The notes under the pieces were generated by a model, which saw only the letters and a list, made by a program, of their open reading frames with translations, did no database searches and had not been told where the DNA came from. From Aerococcus sp. (GTDB lineage: Bacteria; Bacillota; Bacilli; Lactobacillales; Aerococcaceae), in contig JALEMJ010000001.1 in the NCBI GenBank assembly GCA_022768285.1, forward strand, positions 1 through 64,000: a stretch of DNA of 64,000 nucleotides. Direction: 5' to 3'. The position numbers were made by a program, and so were the translations under genes. Shown piece by piece: positions 58,490-64,000 of the stretch (positions within the stretch are counted from its first letter, which is position 1; the number at the start of each line of letters is the position of its first letter).

Positions 58490-61105
58490 TTGAGTGAACC
58501 ACAAGTTGCGATGACTACGAAATTACAGGATGCGCTGCGTGAAGCCCAACAGATCGCCCAGACACGCCATCATCAAGAAATTGATGTCCCACACCTTTTG
58601 CGCGTGTTGCTGACATCGGAAGAACCAACGTATCAATTATTAGATGGGTTGCATGTGCCAATGGCTGAAGCGGAACAGGAACTCGACCGCGAGCTTGACG
58701 CGATAGCTACGGTCGCCGGGAAGAATATTTCTTATGGTGGCAGCATCTCCAGCTCATTAGCGGCCTGGATTCAAGCGGGACAGACACAAGCGCGTGCGTT
58801 TCACGATGATTTTTTAGCGACAGATGCCCTGTTAATGTCACTGTTCAACTTGAATTATTTGCCATTTACTAAGTGGCTTACGAAGTACGTGTCTGAAGCG
58901 GATGTTGAACAGGCAATCAAAGCAATGAGAGGTGGTCAAACGGTGATATCACCAAATGCAGAAGAAACTTATCAAGCACTTGAAAAATATGGCGAAGATT
59001 TAACACAGAAAGCACACGACCAAGTCCTCGATCCGATCATCGGCCGCGATACGGAAATTCGCGATGTGATTCGTATTTTGTCACGTAAAGCAAAGAATAA
59101 TCCAATCCTAATCGGTGATCCAGGTGTCGGTAAAACTGCGATTGTGGAAGGATTGGCGGAACGCATCGTGCGCGGCGATGTGCCGAGTAATTTAAAGAAC
59201 AAGCGACTGATTTCTCTGGATATGGGTGCATTGATTGCCGGTGCGAAGTATCGCGGTGACTTTGAAGAGCGCTTTAAAGCGGTGCTCAATGAAGTTAAAC
59301 AATCGGACGGTGATGTGATTCTCTTTATTGATGAAATCCATAATATTATCGGTGCTGGTAAGGCTGAAGGTGCGATGGATGCGGGAAATCTATTGAAACC
59401 GATGCTAGCACGCGGTGAATTACACTGTATCGGAGCAACGACGCGCGATGAATATCGCCAGTATTTTGAAAAAGATAAGGCTCTCGAGCGTCGTTTCCAG
59501 CGGGTAAATGTCGCGGAACCGACTGTTGATGACACGATCAATATTTTGCGCGGTCTGCGTGAACGTTTCGAAGCACACCACCATGTAAAAATTCACGATC
59601 AGGCGCTCATTTCGGCAGCGAAATTAGCGGATCGCTATATCACGGATCGTTTTCTTCCAGACAAAGCCATCGATCTGGTCGATGAAGCGAGCGCGGAGAT
59701 TCGCGTTGAGATGAATTCAATGCCGAAAGCACTCGACATCGCTCAGCGTCAATTATTGAAGTTGCAGATCGAAGCGGCAGCACTAAAGGCCGAGGAAGAT
59801 ACGGCGTCACAGGCACGTTTAGCCGCAGTTAATGATGAAATTGCAGAGGTCCAGGCAGAAGTTGATGATTTAGATGCAAAATGGTCGCAAGAAAAGCAGG
59901 GATATGAACATATCCAAGAGAAGCGTGAAGCTTTGGATCAAGCGAAGCGAGCACTCGAACAGGCACAGTCCGACTATGATCTGGAAACAGCAGCGAAATT
60001 GCAGCACGGTACGATCCCTGGATTAACAGAGGAACTCACAGCGCTCGAAGAACAGCGGACGACGGATGAAGATTCATTAGTTCATGATTCCGTCACGCCG
60101 GAGCGCATTGCCGAAGTAGTGGCAGCTCAGACAGGAATCCCGGTGGCGAAATTAGTGCAGAGTGAACGTGAGAAGTTACTGGCAATGCCGGATATTCTTC
60201 ATCGGCGCGTTGTTGGTCAGAATGATGCCGTCGAGAGCGTCAGCAATGCAATTCTGCGCGCACGTGCAGGGATTCAGTATCCGAATCGGCCGATCGGTTC
60301 ATTCTTATTTCTAGGTCCCACCGGTGTCGGTAAGACAGAATTAGCAAAAGCATTAGCCGAAATATTATTCGATACAGAAGATAATATGGTGCGCCTCGAT
60401 ATGAGTGAATATATGGATAAGATTAGCGTTTCGCGGCTTGTGGGAGCTGCACCGGGATATGTCGGTTACGAAGCAGGCGGACAGCTCTCAGAGGCTGTAC
60501 GTCAGCAGCCGTATGCCGTGGTATTACTTGATGAAATTGAGAAAGCCCATCCGGATGTCTTTAACCTGCTGTTGCAGATTCTAGACGATGGGCGTCTGAC
60601 GGACAGTCAGGGGCACGTGATTGATTTTAGAAATACGGTGTTAATTATGACCAGCAATATCGGCTCTGAAGCCTTGCTCGATTTTGCTGAAGCAAACCCA
60701 CAGCGTGAGCAATTATCCGAAGCAGTTCAGGAAGAGGTGACAGCGCAACTCCATCGACGTTTCAAACCGGAATTTTTAAATCGAATTGATGATACAATTT
60801 TCTTCACCCCACTGTCGCAGAAACAACTGACGGGGATTGTCGCAAAATTGATGCGGGAACTACAAGTGCGTTTGGCGGACCAGGAAATTACACTGAATTA
60901 TACGGATGCGCTCGCTGAGTATCTAGCGGTAACAGCCTATGATCCAGCGTACGGTGCGCGCCCGCTGCGTCGCTTGATAACTGATAGCATCGAAACACTG
61001 TTGGCACGCGCTATTATTAGCGGCGAAATTGTATCGGGAGATCAGATTGTGCTCGATTTCGATGACCAGCAGCAGACGATCACTTGGCGTAAACAAAACG
61101 CCTGA
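58490..61105 (+). CDS. clpB: ATP-dependent disaggregase ClpB
   Basis: An 871-residue Hsp100 chaperone that rescues aggregated proteins with DnaK. The N-terminal Clp repeat domain (res 1-150) is followed by AAA-1 with GDPGVGKT (about 209-216) and the [17 protein letters not shown] loop. The coiled-coil middle domain (about 410-525) comes next, then AAA-2 with GPTGVGKT (about 609-616), the pore loop GYVGYEAGG and [14 protein letters not shown]. No ClpP-binding IGF/L loop is obvious, as expected for ClpB. The TTG start at 58490 is spaced 7-8 bases from GAGGA; an ATG seven codons in lacks a site. Confidence 0.96.
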   Translation: MSEPQVAMTTKLQDALREAQQIAQTRHHQEIDVPHLLRVLLTSEEPTYQLLDGLHVPMAEAEQELDRELDAIATVAGKNISYGGSISSSLAAWIQAGQTQARAFHDDFLATDALLMSLFNLNYLPFTKWLTKYVSEADVEQAIKAMRGGQTVISPNAEETYQALEKYGEDLTQKAHDQVLDPIIGRDTEIRDVIRILSRKAKNNPILIGDPGVGKTAIVEGLAERIVRGDVPSNLKNKRLISLDMGALIAGAKYRGDFEERFKAVLNEVKQSDGDVILFIDEIHNIIGAGKAEGAMDAGNLLKPMLARGELHCIGATTRDEYRQYFEKDKALERRFQRVNVAEPTVDDTINILRGLRERFEAHHHVKIHDQALISAAKLADRYITDRFLPDKAIDLVDEASAEIRVEMNSMPKALDIAQRQLLKLQIEAAALKAEEDTASQARLAAVNDEIAEVQAEVDDLDAKWSQEKQGYEHIQEKREALDQAKRALEQAQSDYDLETAAKLQHGTIPGLTEELTALEEQRTTDEDSLVHDSVTPERIAEVVAAQTGIPVAKLVQSEREKLLAMPDILHRRVVGQNDAVESVSNAILRARAGIQYPNRPIGSFLFLGPTGVGKTELAKALAEILFDTEDNMVRLDMSEYMDKISVSRLVGAAPGYVGYEAGGQLSEAVRQQPYAVVLLDEIEKAHPDVFNLLLQILDDGRLTDSQGHVIDFRNTVLIMTSNIGSEALLDFAEANPQREQLSEAVQEEVTAQLHRRFKPEFLNRIDDTIFFTPLSQKQLTGIVAKLMRELQVRLADQEITLNYTDALAEYLAVTAYDPAYGARPLRRLITDSIETLLARAIISGEIVSGDQIVLDFDDQQQTITWRKQNA

Positions 61106-61113
61106 GTGATTCA

Positions 61114-61142
61114 TTGAATGCACGGGGGATAAATGATAAAAT
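61114..61142 (+). promoter_or_regulatory. Promoter of yajC
   Basis: TTGAAT (61114-61119), a 17-base spacer and TAAAAT (61137-61142), starting 8 bases after the clpB stop. Confidence 0.65.
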
Positions 61143-61174
61143 ACAACAGAATAGTAACCTGAGGGGGTAATCTT

Positions 61175-61525
61175 ATTTTAGTTTCAATTTTAATGTTCGT
61201 TATCCTGTTTGGGATTATGTATTTCTTGATGGTACGTCCAGCCAAGAAACAACAACAGTCATACCAAAAAATGATTAATTCATTAGCTGTCGGCGATGAA
61301 GTGATTCTGCGTTCGGGATTGCACGGAAAGATTTCTGAGTTAAATGCTAACACGATTACAATCGATGCAGAAGGTATTTTCTTGGTCTTTGAACGTGGTG
61401 CCGTTATGCGTATTGCCTCACATGATGAACAGCGTCAAGAAACGACTGATGGTGCAACGGTTGAAGAGAATTTAGCAGATATCGATAGCACGATCGAAGC
61501 GAACGACGAGAAAAATAATGACTAA
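61175..61525 (+). CDS. yajC: Preprotein translocase accessory subunit YajC, possible ATT start
   Basis: A 116-residue single-pass membrane protein of the SecDF-YajC holotranslocon. The membrane segment VSILMFVILFGIMYFLMVRP is followed by KKQQQSYQKMINSLAVGDEVI and the conserved LRSGLHGKISEL. The acidic tail is long. The only strong ribosome site, GAGGGGGT (61161-61168), is 6 bases before an ATT at 61175, which gives a membrane segment of normal length. The first in-frame ATG (61193) is 25 bases away and would shorten the segment. I therefore propose the ATT start, with the ATG as alternative. A comN-like gene follows. Confidence 0.85.
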   Translation: MLVSILMFVILFGIMYFLMVRPAKKQQQSYQKMINSLAVGDEVILRSGLHGKISELNANTITIDAEGIFLVFERGAVMRIASHDEQRQETTDGATVEENLADIDSTIEANDEKNND

Positions 61526-61537
61526 GGGTTATGCACA

Positions 61538-61819
61538 ATGACACTGACAAAATGGCAACGGTTAGCACTGTGGCCCGACTTTGCTAAGAAAGCTAGGCAG
61601 TTTCAGCGCGAAGGCTACAGCGCAATCAGTGCCAAGGATATCGCCACGTATTTTGAAGCGTTCGGTTGGAAACATGGTGTGCCGGAAACGCTGAAAGATA
61701 GGAAGCAAGCGATTGTACACTTAACGCCGAATCGCTATTTTGATTACGAGCAGATTGAGGCAACGAGTTTTAATGTACCGGATCTGGAAGATATCGATTG
61801 GGATAAATTACTAAAATAG
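61538..61819 (+). CDS. ComN-like post-transcriptional regulator
   Basis: A 93-residue protein resembling the post-transcriptional regulator family of Bacillus ComN, short cytosolic proteins near yajC/secDF. The pattern is an N-terminal amphipathic helix (WPDFAKKARQFQREGY), then SAISAKDIATYFEAFGWKHG, then a C-terminal DLEDIDWDKLLK. In Bacillus ComN controls comE mRNA through interaction with DivIVA. The identity rests on length, the YxxIxxxDIxxYF pattern and the neighbour yajC; I cannot confirm it. TAAGGG overlaps the yajC stop. Confidence 0.6.
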   Translation: MTLTKWQRLALWPDFAKKARQFQREGYSAISAKDIATYFEAFGWKHGVPETLKDRKQAIVHLTPNRYFDYEQIEATSFNVPDLEDIDWDKLLK

Positions 61820-61831
61820 TGATTCGTTACG

Positions 61832-61857
61832 GACCGGAGTTGATGCTTCGGTCTTTT
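61832..61857 (+). terminator. Terminator after the ComN-like gene
   Basis: GACCGGAG / CTTCGGTC with a 6-base loop, then TTTT. The T tract is short. Confidence 0.7.
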
Positions 61858-61889
61858 CTATCGAATGGGGTATTGGAGGAGGAGTCGGC

Positions 61890-62531
61890 ATGTCGAGAAG
61901 TAAGGACGACTATATGAAGGTGATCGCTGAACTCGGTGGCATGACACGCCGCGTACCGAATAAGGTGATCCACGACACGTTAAACGTTTCTGCTGCCTCA
62001 GTGACAGAGATGATCAATCGCCTGCAAGATGAAGGCCTCGTTGAAAATGTCCCGTATCAAGGGGTACAACTCACAGAAACAGGCTGTCATTTTGCGGCAC
62101 AGGTGATCCGTCGCCATCGCTTATGGGAGGTTTTTCTCTATGATAAGCTCGGCTATGCCTGGGAAGATGTCCACGAAGAAGCGGAAGACTTAGAACATCA
62201 TGCGTCAGATGAGTTTATGGACCGCTTAGATGTATACCTCGACTCACCGCAGTACTGCCCACATGGTGGCGTTATCCCATCAAAGAATGGTGATTTACCT
62301 ACTGTATCGAATCAGACGCTTGAAGAATTGCCTGAGGGTGATGATTTTCTTCTCGTCCGTGTGCCAGACGAAAAAACGTGTCTACAAGAAGTGGATCACT
62401 TGCAGTTACATTTGCAGCATTGTTATCAACTGAAGCATAAAGGGAACGAGCAGTTTGTAGTCGCGGACGGGCAAAGAGAGATCAATATTCCCGAAGCAAT
62501 GATCGCAAAGTTATTTATTCTTCCACTGTAA
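61890..62531 (+). CDS. DtxR/MntR-family metal-dependent transcription regulator
   Basis: A 213-residue regulator with an N-terminal winged helix (KVIHDTLNVSAASVTEMINRL, DEGLVENVPYQGVQLTETG). A dimerisation/metal domain follows (IRRHRLWEVFLYDKLGYAWEDVHEEAEDLEHHASDEFMDRLD, res 75-115, in parts), with the metal ligands His, Glu and His typical of DtxR proteins. The C-terminal part (res 150-213) is FeoA/SH3-like, so it is the ScaR/SloR-like long form rather than the short MntR. It would sense Mn or Fe. GGAGGAGGAG precedes the ATG. No metal transporter gene is adjacent. Confidence 0.9.
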   Translation: MSRSKDDYMKVIAELGGMTRRVPNKVIHDTLNVSAASVTEMINRLQDEGLVENVPYQGVQLTETGCHFAAQVIRRHRLWEVFLYDKLGYAWEDVHEEAEDLEHHASDEFMDRLDVYLDSPQYCPHGGVIPSKNGDLPTVSNQTLEELPEGDDFLLVRVPDEKTCLQEVDHLQLHLQHCYQLKHKGNEQFVVADGQREINIPEAMIAKLFILPL

Positions 62532-62556
62532 ACAGCAATGCATTGGAGTGATGTGC

Positions 62557-63717
62557 ATGGTAAGACGAATCGGCATTCTTGAATTCAACGAGCCTGTCAC
62601 GACTACCTCACGCAAAATATTACATGTTGATATGGACGCGTTCTATGCATCAATTGAACAGCGTGATAATCCAAAACTACGCGGTAAGCCGGTAATTATT
62701 GCGCGACACCCGAAGGAGAATAGTGGACATGGTGTTGTATCCACCGCAAGTTATGAAGCGCGTCGTTACGGGGTACATTCTGCCATGAGTGCGGAGGAAG
62801 CTTTCCGTCTCTGTCCTAAAGGCATTTTTGTTCACGGCCGCCACGATTACTATCGCCAGGTGTCCGAACAAGTGCGTGATATTTTCAGGCGATTCACAGA
62901 CAAGATTGAGCCGTTATCGATTGATGAAGCCTTCTTGGATGTGACTGAAAATCATTATCATCTAAATTCAGCGTTGGAGGTCGCACGACGTATTCAAGCA
63001 ATGATTGTCGATGAACTGCATTTAACGTGTAGTATCGGTGTATCTTACAACAAATTTATCGCTAAACTCGCGTCGGACCATCATAAACCACACGGCATTA
63101 CGGTTGTTACCCCGGAGAATGCGGTACGGTTCATTGATAACTTAGCCGTTGAGGATATTTACGGCATTGGTAAACGGAGTAGTGAGCGGCTGATGAAGGA
63201 CGGCATCAAAACGGGCAGCGATTTGAGGAAATTGTCACAGGAAGAATGCTTGAAATATTTCGGCCGTGCTGGCTTAGCGATTTACGAACGCGTGCGCGGT
63301 GTGGATAATCGCCCTGTTAAAACCACACGCAAGCGTCAGTCGATCGGTAATGAAATGACATTATATCCTTATCTCTACAGTGAGGAAGATGTCAGTGATA
63401 CGCTTCGGCGCCTCTCGCGTTCGGTCGCTCAACACGTCGCTGAGAAAAAAGTTTTCGGTGAAGTTGTGGTGTTGAAGTATCGCTATGTTGATTTTACAAC
63501 GGCAACACGGCAGGTATCATTACCAGCACCGATTAGTCGCTATGAGGATATTTATCCTGAAGCTCAGAGCTTGTGGGATAATTACGGTGATGTGACGCGC
63601 GGTGTGCGTCTTCTCGGGGTGACGCTCGGTCGCCTCGATGATTTGGAATACGAAAATATAACATTACCCATTGAACGCTATACGTCGCGGATAGATAATC
63701 CGCCGATAGAAGAATAG
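62557..63717 (+). CDS. dinB: DNA polymerase IV
   Basis: A 386-residue Y-family translesion polymerase. The catalytic carboxylates are in HVDMDAFYASIEQRDNP (res 23-39, Asp and Asp) and EPLSIDEAFLDVT (Asp-Glu). The helix-hairpin-helix VEDIYGIGKRSSERLMKDGI and little-finger domain follow. I chose the ATG at 62557, 8 bases after TTGGAG; in-frame GTG and ATG codons just upstream are closer to the site. The C-terminus ends without an obvious beta-clamp peptide that I can name. It is followed by the nrnA-like gene 9 bases on. Confidence 0.95.
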   Translation: MVRRIGILEFNEPVTTTSRKILHVDMDAFYASIEQRDNPKLRGKPVIIARHPKENSGHGVVSTASYEARRYGVHSAMSAEEAFRLCPKGIFVHGRHDYYRQVSEQVRDIFRRFTDKIEPLSIDEAFLDVTENHYHLNSALEVARRIQAMIVDELHLTCSIGVSYNKFIAKLASDHHKPHGITVVTPENAVRFIDNLAVEDIYGIGKRSSERLMKDGIKTGSDLRKLSQEECLKYFGRAGLAIYERVRGVDNRPVKTTRKRQSIGNEMTLYPYLYSEEDVSDTLRRLSRSVAQHVAEKKVFGEVVVLKYRYVDFTTATRQVSLPAPISRYEDIYPEAQSLWDNYGDVTRGVRLLGVTLGRLDDLEYENITLPIERYTSRIDNPPIEE

Positions 63718-63726
63718 GAGAGACAC

Positions 63727-64000
63727 ATGTTTAATAGAGAAATTTTAGCAGCGATTGAAGCTTACGATACGATTATTATTCATCGTCATGTCAGCCCGGA
63801 TCCGGATGCGATTGGATCACAGATTGGATTGAGAGATTGTCTACGCGCCACATATCCTGAAAAAAAGGTCTACGCCGTAGGATTCGATGAGCCATCATTG
63901 CGTGAGATCGGTCGAATGGACGAAGTGACTGATGATATGTACAACGGTGCATTAGTTATTGTCAATGACACCGCTGATACCCCGCGCATCGATGATAAGC
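63727..64000 (+). CDS. nrnA: DHH-family phosphoesterase, NrnA-like nanoRNase/pAp phosphatase (5' part only)
   Basis: The first 91 residues of a DHH/DHHA1 protein cut by the window end. The N-terminal metal-binding motif is [20 protein letters not shown] (res 15-34), and [13 protein letters not shown] is the start of the second motif region. Family members degrade short oligoribonucleotides and 3'-phosphoadenosine 5'-phosphate. AGGAGAG lies 6-7 bases before the ATG. Confidence 0.88.
   Translation, partial: MFNREILAAIEAYDTIIIHRHVSPDPDAIGSQIGLRDCLRATYPEKKVYAVGFDEPSLREIGRMDEVTDDMYNGALVIVNDTADTPRIDDK

Noticed and set aside
1..64000. tRNA, rRNA, SRP RNA, CRISPR arrays, phage genes, transposases or attachment sites
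   Set aside because: I looked in all intergenic regions and found no cloverleaf, no regularly spaced repeats, and no transposase or integrase reading frame.

Overview
This window looks like the chromosome of a low-to-moderate GC Gram-positive bacterium of the order Lactobacillales. I infer an Aerococcaceae- or Carnobacteriaceae-like member, but the genus is not determined. The grounds are LPXTG sortase signals, AGGAGG ribosome binding sites, CtsR and CcpA-type operator sequences, and Firmicutes gene order (plsX-acpP-rnc-smc-ftsY-ylxM-ffh-rpsP-khpA-rimM-trmD). I saw no rRNA, tRNA, CRISPR array or insertion sequence.

Region 1 (1-5.1 kb) is a surface glycan-degradation pair. It holds the 3' part of a GH101 endo-alpha-N-acetylgalactosaminidase and a decayed LPXTG-anchored GH123/DUF4091-type glycosidase. 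The decayed gene has three nonsense codons and one frameshift behind a perfect cre-like site.

Region 2 (5.2-11.7 kb) starts with rplY on the minus strand. It then carries a complete set of the SirTM protein ADP-ribosylation locus: OYE-like flavoenzyme, luciferase-like oxidoreductase, GcvH-like lipoyl carrier, zinc macrodomain and SirTM sirtuin, with coaBC at its end. An internal promoter and an internal terminator bracket the carrier gene.

Region 3 (11.7-20.2 kb) has def and then a flavin-based extracellular electron transfer (EET) locus: eetA, two tandem dmkA genes, fmnB, a single-domain pplA, dmkB, ndh2 with a C-terminal membrane domain, and eetB. The products would take electrons from NADH through a dedicated demethylmenaquinone pool to a flavinylated surface lipoprotein. 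The ndh2 and pplA promoters carry cre-like sequences.

Region 4 (20.5-29.3 kb) continues the redox theme with two NAD(P)H:FMN reductases, a nitroreductase, an APC amino-acid exchanger and the full pyruvate dehydrogenase operon pdhABCD. From 29.4 kb follow an inositol-phosphatase family gene, typA, ftsW, pyruvate carboxylase, ylbG and rsmD.

Region 5 (38-64 kb) is housekeeping: comEA-comEC-holA-recG, then phospholipid/ACP/RNase III/SMC/SRP genes, then the rpsP-trmD ribosome maturation operon. The usual trmD-rplS adjacency is broken by an OsmC-like gene, an alpha/beta hydrolase and a truncated acyl-CoA synthetase flanked by two identical palindromic operators. The window ends with rplS, an unknown gene, clpB under CtsR control, yajC (possibly an ATT start), a ComN-like gene, a DtxR-family regulator, dinB and the start of an nrnA-like DHH phosphoesterase gene.
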